From Phenylobacterium sp. J367 (GTDB lineage: Bacteria; Pseudomonadota; Alphaproteobacteria; Caulobacterales; Caulobacteraceae), in contig NZ_JAJONA010000001.1 of NCBI RefSeq assembly GCF_024699985.1, positions 3,788,501-3,852,500 of the forward strand: a stretch of 64,000 bases of DNA, written 5' to 3'. This document shows positions 29,802-40,055 of this stretch, piece after piece. A program made the translations under genes and the position numbers. The stretch's first letter is position 1, and the number at the start of each line of letters is the position of its first letter. The notes under the pieces are model-generated. The model ran no database searches, was not told the origin of the DNA, and was given only the letters and a program-made list of their open reading frames with translations.

Positions 29802-31989
29802 GATCGATCGCGCGCGGCATGTCCTTCACCTTCTGGCCCCGTCCGGAGAGGCTGGGATTGGTCATGAAGTAGTCGTGCGCGGAAAAGGCGCTCGGGTGGT
29901 CCCAGGACGGGTCCCGCCTATAGCGGCCCTCGGTGTCCAGGGTCCAGCTTTGAGCTTCATCCTTGAGGTTCGCCAGCATGATCTGCTGGAGGACCTGCTG
30001 GTGGACGGTGGGGTTCTCGATGGGCGTCAGGCACTCGACGCGGCGGTCGAGGTTCCTCGGCATCCAATCGGCCGAGGAGATGAACACCCGCGCCTCCGAC
30101 GACGGCATCGGCTGGCCATTGGCGAAGGCGACGATCCGGGCGTGCTCCAGGAAACGGCCGACGATCGACTTCACCCGGATGTTCTCGGAGAGCCCAGGCA
30201 CGCCGGGCCTGAGGCAGCAGATGCCGCGCACCACGAGGTCGATGGCGACGCCGGCCTGGCTGGCCGCGTAGAGGGCGTCGATGATCTGCACGTCCACAAG
30301 CGCGTTCAGCTTGGCCCAGATGGCCGCCGGCTTTCCGGCCCGGGCGTTCTCGGCCTCGTTGTTGATGTGCGCCAGCAGGTCGCGCTTCATGGTCACCGGC
30401 GAGAAGGAGAGCTTCTCCAGCCGCTCGGGGCGGGCGTAGCCGGTGACGTAGTTGAACAGCCGTGCGCTGTCCCGGGCCAGGGCCGGGTCGGTCGTGAACA
30501 GCGACAGGTCGGTGTAGATGCGCGCCGTGACCGGATGGTAGTTGCCGGTGCCGAAGTGGCAGTAGGTGCGAAGCGCGTCGCCCTCCTTGCGGACCACCAT
30601 CGAGAGCTTGGCGTGGGTCTTGTACTCCACGAAGCCGAAGACCACGTGGACGCCCGCCCGCTCCAGGTCGCGCGCCCACTTCAGGTTCGCCGCCTCGTCG
30701 AAGCGGGCCTTCAGCTCGATCAGAGCCGTCACGTTCTTGCCGTTCTCGGCCGCCTCGATCAGGGCGGCGACGATCGGGCTGTCGGTGGAGGTCCGGTAGA
30801 GCGTCTGCTTGATGGCGAGCACGTTGGAGTCCCGCGCCGCCTGGCGCAGGAACTGGACCACCACGTCGAAGCTCTCGAACGGATGGTGGACGAGGATGTC
30901 CTTCTCGCGGATCGCCGCGAAACAGTCGCCGCCGTGGTCGCGGATCCGCTCGGGGAAGCGCGGCTCGTAGGGCTTGAACTTCAGGTCCGGCCGGTCCTTC
31001 GGGATCAGCTGGGAGAGCTCGTCGAGCCCCAGTAGCCCGTCGATCAGGATGATGTCGTCGGTCTCCGCGTGCAGGTTCTCGCAGATGAAGCCGCGCAGCT
31101 CCTCGGGCAGCGCGGCTTCGATCTCCACGCGCACGACCGAGCCCATCCGGCGCTGCTTCAGCGCCGCCTCGAACTCGCGGACCAGGTCCTCGGCCTCTTC
31201 CTCGATCTCCACGTCCGAGTCGCGGATCAGGCGGAAGACGCCCATGCCGAGCGTCTCGCAGCCCGGGAACAGGTGGTCGAGAAAGAGCGCCACCAGGCTC
31301 TCCAGCGCGATCACCCGGCGCTCGACCTTGCGGCCGCGGCCCTTGGACGAGATTTCCCAGAAGCGGGCCACCTGAGCCGGGATCGGCACCAGCGCGTAGA
31401 GCAGCCGGCCGTCCGACTGCCGCCGGAGCTTCAGCACCAGCGAGAAGGCGAGGTTCGGGATGAATGGGAACGGGTGCGCCGGGTCGATCGCCATCGGCGT
31501 CAGGACCGGGAAGATCTGGTTCAGGAACACGTCTTCCAGCCCGGCCCGCTCGGACGGCGTGACGTCGGCCACCATCGCCACCGTCAGGCCCTCGCCGGCG
31601 AGGGCGCCGCGCAACTGGGCCCAGCGCGTCTGCTGGTCGGCCATCAGGTCGGCGGCCTCGGCATTGATCCGCTCAAGCTGCTCGGCCGGCGTCAGTCCGT
31701 CCTGGCTCACCACACGCACGCCCTCGCGGACCTGGGCCTTCAGGCCGGCCACGCGGACCATGTAGAATTCGTCGAGGTTGTTGGCGCTGATCGCCAGGAA
31801 GCGGAGCTGTTCGAGCAGCGGATGCCGGGGGTTCTGGCTCTCGGCCAGCACCCGCCGGTTGAAGGCCAGCCACGAGAGCTCGCGGTTGAAGAACCGGGTC
31901 GGCGATCCGGCCAGGTCCTCGTTCCATCCAAGCTTGTCGCGCACGGCCTCGGTCGCGGGGTTCGAGGCGATGGGCGCGGCGAGGGACAT
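29782..31989 (-). CDS. ppk1: polyphosphate kinase 1
   Basis: Polymerises the ATP gamma-phosphate into polyphosphate. From ATG 31989 the protein is 735 residues. It starts with the N domain ([33 protein letters not shown]), then the head domain, then two phospholipase-D-like catalytic domains. [14 protein letters not shown] is followed by [11 protein letters not shown], whose His (about 478) matches the autophosphorylated His. [14 protein letters not shown] and the later [20 protein letters not shown] also match. The longer frame start at 32022 lacks similarity. In Caulobacter ppk1 sits next to hdaA, as here. Confidence 0.95.
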   Translation of the reverse strand: MSLAAPIASNPATEAVRDKLGWNEDLAGSPTRFFNRELSWLAFNRRVLAESQNPRHPLLEQLRFLAISANNLDEFYMVRVAGLKAQVREGVRVVSQDGLTPAEQLERINAEAADLMADQQTRWAQLRGALAGEGLTVAMVADVTPSERAGLEDVFLNQIFPVLTPMAIDPAHPFPFIPNLAFSLVLKLRRQSDGRLLYALVPIPAQVARFWEISSKGRGRKVERRVIALESLVALFLDHLFPGCETLGMGVFRLIRDSDVEIEEEAEDLVREFEAALKQRRMGSVVRVEIEAALPEELRGFICENLHAETDDIILIDGLLGLDELSQLIPKDRPDLKFKPYEPRFPERIRDHGGDCFAAIREKDILVHHPFESFDVVVQFLRQAARDSNVLAIKQTLYRTSTDSPIVAALIEAAENGKNVTALIELKARFDEAANLKWARDLERAGVHVVFGFVEYKTHAKLSMVVRKEGDALRTYCHFGTGNYHPVTARIYTDLSLFTTDPALARDSARLFNYVTGYARPERLEKLSFSPVTMKRDLLAHINNEAENARAGKPAAIWAKLNALVDVQIIDALYAASQAGVAIDLVVRGICCLRPGVPGLSENIRVKSIVGRFLEHARIVAFANGQPMPSSEARVFISSADWMPRNLDRRVECLTPIENPTVHQQVLQQIMLANLKDEAQSWTLDTEGRYRRDPSWDHPSAFSAHDYFMTNPSLSGRGQKVKDMPRAIDHVASRG

Positions 31990-32058
31990 CGTGAGACGGC
32001 TCCGGAATCTCCAGGCGGTCAAAGGTATCTGGACCCGGCCTGTGACAGCCGCAAGTCT

Positions 32059-32730
32059 TCACTCGAAAAGGTCAAGATTTTGGTTATCGCCGTCCAGGAT
32101 CTCTCGCGCCAGCAGCCGGGTAATCGGGCGGATTTCGCCGTCCACGCCCTCGTCGAGGCGTCGCACCAGATCCCGGGCCCCCGGGATCGACCGCTCCATG
32201 CGCCGAAGGAGGTAGGGATAGACTTCCTTGGCCGGCCGGATGCTGCGCTCGCGGAAGAAGCGTTCCAGCACGCCCTCCAGGACGCTGTCGCACGGCGGCT
32301 CGATCTCGGCCACGAACAGGGCTTTCAGGCGGGAGCGCAGGTCCGGCAGGTCGGCGGGCCAGGCGACCGGCGGGGTGCGGGCGGCGAGCAGCAGTCCGCC
32401 GCCTTGCTGGGCGGCCAGGTTGATGAGGTGGAACAGGGCCTCCGCGGGCACGCCCTGGTCGACGTCCTCCAGCAGCGCAGGCCGGCCGCGGGCGGCGTCC
32501 AGGTCCGGGGCCGCGCGGTCGAGGATCACGGCGTTGGCCGCCTCCGCCCAGATCCGCGCCAGATGGGTTTTGCCGACGCCTTCCGGGCCGATCAGCGCGA
32601 GCGCGCCGCCGGGCCACGCCGGCCAGGCCTCGATCGCCGCCCGAGCCTGGGCGTTGGACGGGCCCGCCACGAACGCCTCAGGACCGTAGGATTCCGGACG
32701 GCTGAGCGTCAGCCGAAGCTGTCGGGCCAT
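32059..32730 (-). CDS. hdaA: DnaA regulatory inactivator HdaA
   Basis: An AAA+ protein that, with the sliding clamp, stimulates DnaA-ATP hydrolysis and limits re-initiation. The 223-residue protein has an N-terminal clamp-binding motif QLRLTL (4-9), a Walker A GPEGVGKTH, a Walker B-like ALLEDVD, a sensor-1 region LLLAARTPP, and arginine-finger DLPDLRSRLKA. Walker B is degenerate, as expected for Hda proteins. It lies upstream of ppk1 on the same strand. It ends DGDNQNLDLFE. Confidence 0.9.
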   Translation of the reverse strand: MARQLRLTLSRPESYGPEAFVAGPSNAQARAAIEAWPAWPGGALALIGPEGVGKTHLARIWAEAANAVILDRAAPDLDAARGRPALLEDVDQGVPAEALFHLINLAAQQGGGLLLAARTPPVAWPADLPDLRSRLKALFVAEIEPPCDSVLEGVLERFFRERSIRPAKEVYPYLLRRMERSIPGARDLVRRLDEGVDGEIRPITRLLAREILDGDNQNLDLFE

Positions 32731-32832
32731 GCGCCGTATCCAGGAGGGAAGCTCACCGGCGGGGTTCTAGCGGCCCGGCGGGACGGCCGCCAGCGCGGCC
32801 GGATTCCATCCCCGTGTCCCACAGGGGCGATG

Positions 32833-33600
32833 TCAGGCGGTCTGGCCGGCGGTTTTGATGTCGCGTGCGGCCAGGAGCGTCCAGCCCTCGGGCTTCAGCA
32901 GTTCGATCGGCGAGAAGCGGACCTTGTAGTCCATCTTCTCCGAGCCGCGGACCCAGTAGCCCAGGTAGACATAGGGCAGGCTGGTCAGGCAGGCCTGGAT
33001 CACGTGGTCGAGGATCACGTAAGAGCCGAGGCTCCGCCGGGGCATGGAGGGGTCGTAGAAGCTGTAGACCAGCGAAAGTCCGTCGCTCATCAGGTCCACA
33101 AGCGCGCAGGCGATCAGGTCGCCGGGGCCGCCGTCCTTCGAGCGGGTGCGGTATTCGATGATGTGGGTGCGGACCGCGGTGTCCTCGACCATGGCCACGT
33201 AGTCGGGCCAGGTCATCTCGGCCATGCCGCCGTCGGCGTGCCGGGTCGTGAGGTAGCGGCGGAGCAGGTCGAATTGCTCCATGGTCGCCTCGGCCTCCAC
33301 CAGGTGCCGCTCGATGTCCTCGTTGCGGGCCAGCACCTTCCGCTCCGAGCGGGAGAACAGATAGTCCGTGACCGGGATCCGCGCCGAGACGCAGGCCGCG
33401 CAGGCCTCGCAGGCGGGACGGTAGGCGATGTTCTGGCTGCGGCGGAAGCCGACCTGGGTCAGGCTGTCGTTGACCGAGGCGCCGTCCGAGAGCGGCAGGT
33501 GCGCGAAGACCTTCCGCTCATACCGCTCCGGCAGGTAGGGGCAGGGCGACGGCGCGGTCAGGAAGAACCTGAGCTGACGTGTCGGAAAGTGCTGCGTCAC
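32833..33600 (-). CDS. bpt: aspartate/glutamate leucyl(arginyl)-transferase Bpt
   Basis: Transfers Leu (or Arg) from tRNA to N-terminal Asp/Glu, creating an N-degron for ClpAP. The 255 residues show the ATE N-terminal block (LRFFLTAPSPCPYLPERYERKVF), the Cys-rich FRRSQNIAYRPACEACAACVSARIP, and the C-terminal SFYDPSMPRRSLGSYVILDHI-like catalytic region followed by YLGYWVRGSEKMDYK. Cys residues of the heme or iron-sulfur-sensing type in ATE proteins are conserved. It appears monocistronic. Confidence 0.93.
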   Translation of the reverse strand: MTQHFPTRQLRFFLTAPSPCPYLPERYERKVFAHLPLSDGASVNDSLTQVGFRRSQNIAYRPACEACAACVSARIPVTDYLFSRSERKVLARNEDIERHLVEAEATMEQFDLLRRYLTTRHADGGMAEMTWPDYVAMVEDTAVRTHIIEYRTRSKDGGPGDLIACALVDLMSDGLSLVYSFYDPSMPRRSLGSYVILDHVIQACLTSLPYVYLGYWVRGSEKMDYKVRFSPIELLKPEGWTLLAARDIKTAGQTA

Positions 33601-33695
33601 GGACCTGCGCTTGCCCCAGTACCCGGCGCCTGAACCTTGTTGAGCGCCTGAAACCGATTAGGCGTCATGAGGAGCCACAGCGCAAGGCGCCTGCG

Positions 33696-34605
33696 CTAAA
33701 GGCCGCGGTCGGGTGGCAGAACCGGCGCCTCACGCAATAGCACGATCGCGATCCGCCGGTTGCCGGGCAGGGTGGGGTCGTCCGGATAGAGCGGCTCCGA
33801 CGTGGCGCGGCCGGCCACCTGGTAGACCCGGTCCGGATCGACCCCCGCGCCCTGCAGGATGCGCCGTGAGGCGTCGGCGCGGGTGGCGGACAGGCCCCAG
33901 TCGCCCTCGGCCTTGCTGCCATTCACGTTGGCGCTGGTGTGGCCGTAGATGTTGATGCGGTTCGGGAGCTGGTTGATCACCTTCGACACAGCGCGAAGCA
34001 GCAGCTGGGCCCGCGGATTGGGCTGCGAGGAGCCCTGGTTGAACATCGAGCGGCCCTCCTGGTCGACGAGCTGGATGCGCAGGCCTTCGGGCGTCTGGTC
34101 GATGATGATGTTCTTCGAGAGCTCGGCGAGCTCGGGCATGTCCTGGAGCGCCTGGCGCAGCGACTGAGCGGCCGACGCGAAGGCGGCCTCCTCGCGCTTC
34201 TGCAACGCTTCGCGGAGCGCCTCGGTGGAGATGTCCTCTGCGGAGGCCGGCGTGCCCTCGTCCGTGGTCTTGCCGGCGTCGGGGTTCGGGCTCTCGGGCG
34301 AAAGCGCGTCGATGATCGGCATCGAGCCCTCGCTCTTAGCCCCGTCCTCGCCCAGAGCCGTGCCGGCCAGGATGCCGCCGGAGCCCGACGTGGTCTCCGA
34401 CACGCTGGCCGGGGCGAAGTAGTCGGCGATGCCGCGCTTCTGCTCCGGGCTGGTGGTGTTGATCAGCCACATCAGCAGGAAGAAGGCCATCATGGCGGTC
34501 ACGAAGTCGGCATAGGCCACCTTCCAGGCGCCGCCGTGGTGACCCCCCGCCGCCGCCCTTCTTGATCTTCTTGATGATGATCGGCTGGTCGCCCATACCC
34601 GCCAT
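33696..34605 (-). CDS. motB: flagellar motor stator protein MotB (one frameshift)
   Basis: The stator subunit that anchors to peptidoglycan and conducts protons with MotA. Near the N-terminus, a Lys-rich segment is followed by [32 protein letters not shown]-type sequence: a single membrane helix with the essential Asp in [11 protein letters not shown]. After a disordered linker comes the OmpA-like domain (INIYGHTSANVNG, LSATRADASRRIL). The frame breaks at six C (34543-34548); with five the reading is continuous and 302 residues long. motA is not adjacent. Confidence 0.93.
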
Positions 34606-34691
34606 GATTCACCCCACCCTGGGCCTGCTACACGAAGGCCAAGGTGACGGCGGCTCGTTAAGATGCAGCTAAGGTTACGGAGTGTGTGCGG

Positions 34692-35552
34692 ATGAAGGTG
34701 GCGTTCGCCGGCCTGGGCGTGATGGGCTTTCCTATGGCCGGACATCTGGCCAGGGCCGGCCATGAGGTGACGGTCTACAACCGGGACCCGGAGAAGTCGG
34801 CCCGCTGGGTCGAAACCTATGGCGGCCGTTCGGCCCCGACCATCGCCGAGGCCGCGGCCGGGGTCGAGGTCTTCCTGCTCTGCGTGGGCGCGGACGACGA
34901 CGTCCGCCAGGTGGTGGGCGAGGCCCTGCCGGCCCTGGCGCCCGGCGCGGTGGTCGTGGACCACACGACCGCCTCGGCCGAGGTCGCCCGGGAGATGGCC
35001 GCGAAGGCCGCCGAACGCGAGATCGGCTTCGTCGATGCGCCGGTGTCGGGCGGCCAGGCGGGCGCCGAGAACGGCCAACTCACCATCATGTGCGGCGGCG
35101 ACGCCGTCGCCTTCGCCAGGACGAAGACGGTCGTGGCGCCGTACACCAAGGCCATCCGCCTGATGGGCCTCGCCGGATCCGGCCAGCTCACCAAGATGGT
35201 CAACCAGATCTGCATCGCCGGCGTGGTCCAGGGTCTCGCCGAGGGCCTGCACTTCGCCAAGCGCGCCGGGCTCGACCCCGTCGCGGTCTATGAGGCGATC
35301 TCCAAAGGCGCGGCCCAGTCCTGGCAGATGGACAACCGCTGGAAGACCATGAGCGAGGGCAAATTCGACTTCGGCTTCGCCGTCGACTGGATGCGCAAGG
35401 ACCTGGGGCTTGTCCTGGAGGAAGCTGCCCGGACCGGCGCGGCCCTCGACATGACGAAGCTGGTCGACGGCTTCTACGGGGAGGTCCAGGGCCTCGGCGG
35501 CGGCCGCTGGGACACCTCCAGCCTCGTGGCCAGGCTGGAGCGCCCTGAGTGA
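34692..35552 (+). CDS. NAD(P)-dependent beta-hydroxyacid dehydrogenase
   Basis: A 286-residue member of the 3-hydroxyisobutyrate dehydrogenase superfamily. N-terminal Rossmann motif GLGVMGFPMAGHLARAGHEV with NRDP (suggesting NADP preference); substrate-binding loop VDAPVSGGQAGAENG; catalytic Lys in GSGQLTKMVNQI (about 170). The C-terminal helical domain is complete. Candidate substrates are 2-hydroxy-3-oxopropionate, 3-hydroxyisobutyrate or succinic semialdehyde; the context does not decide. ATG 34692 is preferred over GTG 34686. The next gene starts inside its stop (GTGA). Confidence 0.88.
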   Translation: MKVAFAGLGVMGFPMAGHLARAGHEVTVYNRDPEKSARWVETYGGRSAPTIAEAAAGVEVFLLCVGADDDVRQVVGEALPALAPGAVVVDHTTASAEVAREMAAKAAEREIGFVDAPVSGGQAGAENGQLTIMCGGDAVAFARTKTVVAPYTKAIRLMGLAGSGQLTKMVNQICIAGVVQGLAEGLHFAKRAGLDPVAVYEAISKGAAQSWQMDNRWKTMSEGKFDFGFAVDWMRKDLGLVLEEAARTGAALDMTKLVDGFYGEVQGLGGGRWDTSSLVARLERPE

Positions 35553-36025
35553 AGACGGCGCGTCTGACGCTCTCGCCGCCGACCGAGGCCGACGCGGCCT
35601 TCGTCCTCGAACTGCTGAACGATCCGGGCTGGATCGCCAACATCGGCGACCGCGGGGTCCGGGACCTCGAGGGCGCCCGGGCCTACATCGTCGAGCGGTT
35701 CTCCAAGAGCCCCTGGTTCGTGATCCGCGACCCGTCTGGCGCACCGATCGGGATGGCCGGAATCGTCGTGGGCCGCGAGGGCCTGGACACCCCCGACATC
35801 GGCTACGCCTTGCTGGCCCGCCACGCCGGCCACGGCTACGCCACCGAGGCCGCCGCCGCAGTCCTGGCCCATGCCCGGAGCGAGATGGGGTTATCCAAGG
35901 TCGCGGCGATCACCACGCCGACCAACACCGCCTCGCAGCGGGTTCTGGAGAAGCTTGGCTTACGCTTCGTCCAGATGATCAACCTGCCGGGCCACGACGA
36001 GGCGAGCGCCTACTACAGCACCTGA
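35549..36025 (+). CDS. GNAT-family N-acetyltransferase (RimJ/RimL-like)
   Basis: A 158-residue protein with the acetyl-CoA fold: MKTARLTLSPPTEADAAFVLELLN start, the central strand PIGMAGIVV, GYALLARHAGHGYATEAA (the pyrophosphate loop region) and TTPTNTASQRVLEKLGLRFV near the C-terminus. This last block is typical of the RimJ/RimL group that acetylates protein N-termini or small amines. It begins with GTG overlapping the previous stop. Substrate unknown. Confidence 0.85.
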   Translation: MKTARLTLSPPTEADAAFVLELLNDPGWIANIGDRGVRDLEGARAYIVERFSKSPWFVIRDPSGAPIGMAGIVVGREGLDTPDIGYALLARHAGHGYATEAAAAVLAHARSEMGLSKVAAITTPTNTASQRVLEKLGLRFVQMINLPGHDEASAYYST

Positions 36026-36036
36026 GGGGGACACGC

Positions 36037-36900
36037 ATGGGGGGCGGAGTGACGACGCGGACGGTGGAGGCCAATGGCTTCCGGTTCGCGGTGGACGAGG
36101 CGGGGCAGGGGGAGAAGCTGGCCCTCTGCCTGCACGGCTTCCCCGAGAGCCGGTTCTCCTGGCGCCATCAGCTCCCTCTGCTGGCGGAGCTCGGCTACCG
36201 CGCCTGGGCGCCGGACCTGCGCGGCTACGGCGACACCGAGCCCCGGCCGCGGGACGTGGCCAGCTACGCCATCGAACGGCTGATGGACGACGTCGCCGCC
36301 CTGATCGACGCCTCGGGGGCCAAGGAGGTCACGCTTCTCGCCCACGACTGGGGCGCCCTGATCGCCTGGACCTTCGTGACCTCGCGGCGGCCGGTGAAGC
36401 AGCTCGTCATCATGAACGTGCCGCACCCGGCGGTCTTCGCCGAGGTGATCAAGACCTCCAAGGCCCAGCGCAAGCGCTCCTGGTACGTCGCCTTCTTCCA
36501 GATTCCCTGGCTGCCGGAAGCCATGCTGAAGGCCCGCGACGCCCGCGGCGTCCGCCGGGCCTTCTCGGAGATGGCCGTCGACAAGAGCCGCTTCCCGCCG
36601 GAGGTGCTCGACCACTACGCCGAAAACGCCCTGAAGCCCGGCGCGCTGACGGCGATGATCAACTACTACCGCGCCGCGCTCCGCTTCCGGCTGAACGACC
36701 GCCCCTGGCCGGTTATCGAGAGCCCGACCCTGATCGTCTGGGGCGAGGAGGATAGCGCGCTCGGCGTCGAGACGCTGGTAGGCACGGACCAGTACGTGAA
36801 GGACCTCACCGTGAAACGCCTCCCCGGCGTCTCCCACTGGGTCCAGCAGGAGGCCCCCGAGCAGGTGAACGAGATCCTGAGGGGATGGCTGAGGCCGTGA
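36037..36900 (+). CDS. alpha/beta hydrolase, epoxide-hydrolase-like
   Basis: A 287-residue alpha/beta hydrolase. Oxyanion-hole motif LHGFPESRFSWRHQ, then the nucleophile elbow AHDWGALIAW (Asp near 104), as in epoxide hydrolases and haloalkane dehalogenases. The acid is within VWGEEDSALG, and the catalytic His in LPGVSHWVQQEAP. The cap domain (residues about 130-220) has Tyr residues typical of epoxide hydrolases (NYYRAAL). ATG 36037 may be preceded by AGGGGGAC. It lies 11 bases after the GNAT gene, so it may share its transcript. Confidence 0.87.
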   Translation: MGGGVTTRTVEANGFRFAVDEAGQGEKLALCLHGFPESRFSWRHQLPLLAELGYRAWAPDLRGYGDTEPRPRDVASYAIERLMDDVAALIDASGAKEVTLLAHDWGALIAWTFVTSRRPVKQLVIMNVPHPAVFAEVIKTSKAQRKRSWYVAFFQIPWLPEAMLKARDARGVRRAFSEMAVDKSRFPPEVLDHYAENALKPGALTAMINYYRAALRFRLNDRPWPVIESPTLIVWGEEDSALGVETLVGTDQYVKDLTVKRLPGVSHWVQQEAPEQVNEILRGWLRP

Positions 36901-36923
36901 GCTGAAAGTTGCTCTGGTTCTTT

Positions 36924-37340
36924 CTACCGCTCGTCCCGGCTTTCGCCGGGATAAGCGGATTGTGGCGCGAGCGCCGGCAGGATCTGTTCGCTGAGCAGTG
37001 GCGCGAGCTGGACGCCCGGCGCCCCGATATCCACCCAGCGCACCTCGGCGATCTCGGCCGCGGCGGCGATCTCGCCGGTCACCGTCACCGCATACGGGTG
37101 CGACCGCACCCGCGCGCCGGGCTCGTTGGCGGCCGCGGCCTCGAACACGCCCAGCGGCTCGGCCGAGACCAGCCGCACGCCCAGTTCCTCGGCAAGCTCG
37201 CGCGCCAGCGCCGTCAGGTCGTCTTCGCCCGGCTCGCGCTTGCCGCCGGGCAGCATGAAGCGCGTCGTGCCCGCCTTGCGGACCAGCAGCAGCCGCCCGC
37301 CGCCGTCGCGGATGACCGCGCCGACGACCTCGACCTTCAC
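36924..37340 (-). CDS. Nudix hydrolase
   Basis: A 138-residue protein with a full Nudix box: GGKREPGEDDLTALARELAEELG (family GX5EX7REUXEEXGU), residues about 32-54. It starts MKVEVVGAVIRDGGGRLLLV. Small size and fold suggest (deoxy)nucleotide or other diphosphate hydrolysis; the substrate cannot be told. Its start overlaps the hemB stop (ATGA-type, 37337-37340), so it is translationally coupled to heme synthesis. Confidence 0.9.
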   Translation of the reverse strand: MKVEVVGAVIRDGGGRLLLVRKAGTTRFMLPGGKREPGEDDLTALARELAEELGVRLVSAEPLGVFEAAAANEPGARVRSHPYAVTVTGEIAAAAEIAEVRWVDIGAPGVQLAPLLSEQILPALAPQSAYPGESRDER

Positions 37341-38353
37341 GCGCCCAGCAGGCGCGCCGCGCGGGGCGCGAAGTAGGTGACGATCCCGGCCGCGCCGGCC
37401 CGCTTGAAAGCCCCCAGGCTTTCCAGGATGGCGCGCTCCTCGTCGATCCAGCCGTTCTGCGCCGCCGCCATCAGCATGGCGTACTCGCCGGAGACCTGGA
37501 ACGCGAAGGTCGGCAGCTTGAAGGTCTCGGAGACCCGCTGGACGATGTCGAGGTAGGGCATCCCGGGCTTCACCATCACCATGTCGGCGCCCTCGGCGAT
37601 GTCGAGGGCCACCTCGCGCAGCGCCTCCTCGGTGTTCGCCGGGTCCATCTGGTAGGTCTTCTTGTCGCCCGGGTTATCCACCGAGCCCGTGCCGAGCTTC
37701 CCGGACCCGATCGCCTCGCGGTAGGGCCCGTAGAAGGCTGAGGCGTACTTGGCCGCATAGGACATGATCATCACGTCCTGCAGGCCCTCGGCCTCCAGGG
37801 CGGTGCGCAGCGCGCCCACGCGGCCGTCCATCATGTCGGAGGGCGCGAGGATATCGCAGCCGGCCTGGGCCTGAACCAGGGCCTGGGCGACCAGGGCCTC
37901 GATGGTGGCGTCGTTGAGAATCCTGCCGCCCTCGATCAGTCCGTCGTGACCGTGGTCGGTGAAGGGGTCCAGCGCCACGTCGCACATGATGCCGACCTCG
38001 GGCGCGGCGTCCTTCATGGCCTTCACGGCGTTGCAGACCAGGCCGTTCGGATCGGCGGCCAGCGAGCCCGCGGCGTCCTTCTTGGCCCCGTCGATGTGCG
38101 GGAAGACGGCGATGGCCGGAATGCCTAACGCCTTCGCCTGCTTCGCGGCCTCGGCGCACTGCTTCACGGAAAGCCGGGCCACACCCGGCATGGAGCCCAC
38201 CGGGACCTCGCCCTCGCCCTCGTGCACCACCATCGACCAGATCAGGTCGGCGGGCGTCAGCACTGTCTCGCGCACCAGCCGGCGCACCCAGTCGGCCTGG
38301 CGCAGGCGGCGAAGACGCAGGGCAGGGTAGGCGGAAAGCGGCGGCAGGCTCAT
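37337..38353 (-). CDS. hemB: delta-aminolevulinic acid dehydratase (porphobilinogen synthase)
   Basis: Condenses two 5-aminolevulinates to porphobilinogen. The 338 residues show RLRRLRQADWVRRLVRE at the start, CDVALDPFTDHGHDG in the metal loop, SDMMDGRV, SYAAKYASAFYGPYR (first active-site Lys) and ADMVMVKPGMPYLDIV (Schiff-base Lys). The loop lacks the triple-Cys zinc site and has Asp instead, so the enzyme is probably the Mg-dependent type. It forms an operon with the upstream DUF4870 gene and downstream Nudix gene, both by overlap. The ALA it uses comes from hemA at 42.6 kb. Confidence 0.97.
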   Translation of the reverse strand: MSLPPLSAYPALRLRRLRQADWVRRLVRETVLTPADLIWSMVVHEGEGEVPVGSMPGVARLSVKQCAEAAKQAKALGIPAIAVFPHIDGAKKDAAGSLAADPNGLVCNAVKAMKDAAPEVGIMCDVALDPFTDHGHDGLIEGGRILNDATIEALVAQALVQAQAGCDILAPSDMMDGRVGALRTALEAEGLQDVMIMSYAAKYASAFYGPYREAIGSGKLGTGSVDNPGDKKTYQMDPANTEEALREVALDIAEGADMVMVKPGMPYLDIVQRVSETFKLPTFAFQVSGEYAMLMAAAQNGWIDEERAILESLGAFKRAGAAGIVTYFAPRAARLLGA

Positions 38354-38829
38354 GGACGCGCGCTGTCGCCCATACCCCGTTCGGATGCAAGCCGGATGAA
38401 GCCCACGGCAGGCGCGCAGAGCAACCAGAGGCTGGAGAGGAAGGTGAGCAGCAGGGCGAGCGCGATCAGCGCGATCACCTTGGTCCCGATGGTGAAGTCC
38501 TGGAACTGGACGCGGATGGTTTCCAGGTGATCGAGGCCGGTGATCTCCGCCATGCTCACCACCTCGCCCAGCCCACCGATCACGCCTGCCAGGCCGCAGG
38601 CCGCGGCCGCCAGGCTGAGCGCGAAGGCGACCCAGAAGATACGGATCTGGAAGGCGAAATGGCTTCCGATCAGCGCGCCGGACGAGCCCCGCTGCGAATA
38701 GGCGATGACCACGGCGATCAGGGCCGGGAAGCCGGCGAAGAAGATCGACGCGAACAGCAGCGCATAACCCAACATCGCCAGGTTCTGCGAATTATCGCCC
38801 GCGCCCCCGGCGAGTGTGTCGGTCGTCAT
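38350..38829 (-). CDS. DUF4870-like membrane protein
   Basis: A 159-residue protein with three or four hydrophobic segments, starting from ATG 38829 (MTTDTLAGGAGDNSQNLAML). The block VVIAYSQRGSSGALIGSHFAFQIRIFW resembles the DUF4870 pattern (AY..R......SH..FQ...F). Probably an inner-membrane protein of unknown role. Overlaps hemB. Confidence 0.7.
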   Translation of the reverse strand: MTTDTLAGGAGDNSQNLAMLGYALLFASIFFAGFPALIAVVIAYSQRGSSGALIGSHFAFQIRIFWVAFALSLAAAACGLAGVIGGLGEVVSMAEITGLDHLETIRVQFQDFTIGTKVIALIALALLLTFLSSLWLLCAPAVGFIRLASERGMGDSARP

Positions 38830-38915
38830 GCTGGCCCCCCAAAGCCAACCGTCGAAGTTGACAGGGTGCGCCACTGGCGCGAATTGCTCAATCCCGTCAA
38901 TCAGACCCCGACATC

Positions 38916-40055
38916 ATGGACTTCAGCCTCACCGACGATCAGAGGGCGATCGAGGACGCCGCGCGCGCCTTTGCCGCAGCGGAGCTCGCTCCCCATTCCG
39001 CCCGCTGGGACGAGGAGAAGATCTTCCCCGTCGAGACTCTACGCGAGGCTGCGGCCCTCGGATTCGGCGGTCTCTACGTGGCTGAGGACGTCGGCGGCTC
39101 GGGCCTTTCGCGACTCGACGCGTCCATCGTCTTCGAACAGCTCAGCTACGGCGACGTCTCTGTGGCGGCCTTCATCTCCATCCACAACATGGCCGCCTGG
39201 ATGATCGACCGGTTCGGCTCGGACGCGCTCCGGACCAAGTATCTGCCGCGCCTCACGACCATGGAGCTGATCGCCTCCTACTGCCTGACCGAGCCTGGTT
39301 CCGGTTCGGACGCGGCGGCCCTGAAGACCTCGGCGCGGCTGGACGGCGGCGAATATGTCCTGAACGGCTCCAAGGCCTTCATCTCGGGGGCGGGGACCTC
39401 GGACGTCTACGTGGTCATGGCCCGCACCGGCGGCCCCGGACCGAAGGGGATCTCGGCCTTCGTGGTCGAGAAGGACGCGCCCGGCCTCTCCTTCGGGGCG
39501 CAGGAGAAGAAGATGGGCTGGAACGCCCAGCCCACCGCCCAGGTGAACTTCGACGACTGCCGCGTCCCGGAGGAGAACCGCATCGGCCAGGAGGGCGAGG
39601 GCTTCCGCTTCGCCATGGCCGGCCTCGACGGCGGCCGGATCAATATCGCCTCCTGCAGCCTCGGCGGCGCCCAGCTCGCGCTCGACACCGCCACCGAGTA
39701 CCTCGCCAGCCGCCAGCAGTTCGGCCAGGCGCTGAAGGACTTCCAGGGCCTGCAGTGGCGGCTCGCCGACATGGCCACCGAGCTTGAGGCCGCCCGCCTG
39801 ATGGTCCGCCGCGCCGCCGATGCGCTCGACCGGCGCGACCCGAAAGCGACCCAGTACTGCGCCATGGCCAAGCGCTTCGCCACCGACGCCGGCTTCGAAG
39901 TCGCCAACCAGGCCCTCCAGCTCCACGGCGGCTACGGCTACCTGCGCGACTTCCCGCTGGAACGGATCGTCCGGGACCTGCGGGTCCATCAGATCCTCGA
40001 AGGCACCAACGAAATCATGCGGGTGATCACCGCCCGGGAGCTGCTGCGCCAATGA
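38916..40055 (+). CDS. acyl-CoA dehydrogenase, isobutyryl-CoA dehydrogenase-like
   Basis: A 379-residue FAD enzyme. [26 protein letters not shown] start; FAD-binding [26 protein letters not shown]-like [36 protein letters not shown]; catalytic base region [34 protein letters not shown]. The active-site Glu is the one in LEGTNEIMR. The context with a 3-hydroxyisobutyryl-CoA hydrolase and 3-hydroxyisobutyrate dehydrogenase points to valine catabolism (isobutyryl-CoA to methacrylyl-CoA). TTGACA at 38858-38863, followed by GCGCC-ACT-GGCGC, is a possible promoter/operator. Confidence 0.9.
   Translation: MDFSLTDDQRAIEDAARAFAAAELAPHSARWDEEKIFPVETLREAAALGFGGLYVAEDVGGSGLSRLDASIVFEQLSYGDVSVAAFISIHNMAAWMIDRFGSDALRTKYLPRLTTMELIASYCLTEPGSGSDAAALKTSARLDGGEYVLNGSKAFISGAGTSDVYVVMARTGGPGPKGISAFVVEKDAPGLSFGAQEKKMGWNAQPTAQVNFDDCRVPEENRIGQEGEGFRFAMAGLDGGRINIASCSLGGAQLALDTATEYLASRQQFGQALKDFQGLQWRLADMATELEAARLMVRRAADALDRRDPKATQYCAMAKRFATDAGFEVANQALQLHGGYGYLRDFPLERIVRDLRVHQILEGTNEIMRVITARELLRQ

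Noticed and set aside
31069-33633. An 854-codon plus-strand open frame
   Set aside because: Runs across ppk1, hdaA and bpt, all clear genes on the other strand; it is an artefact of high GC.
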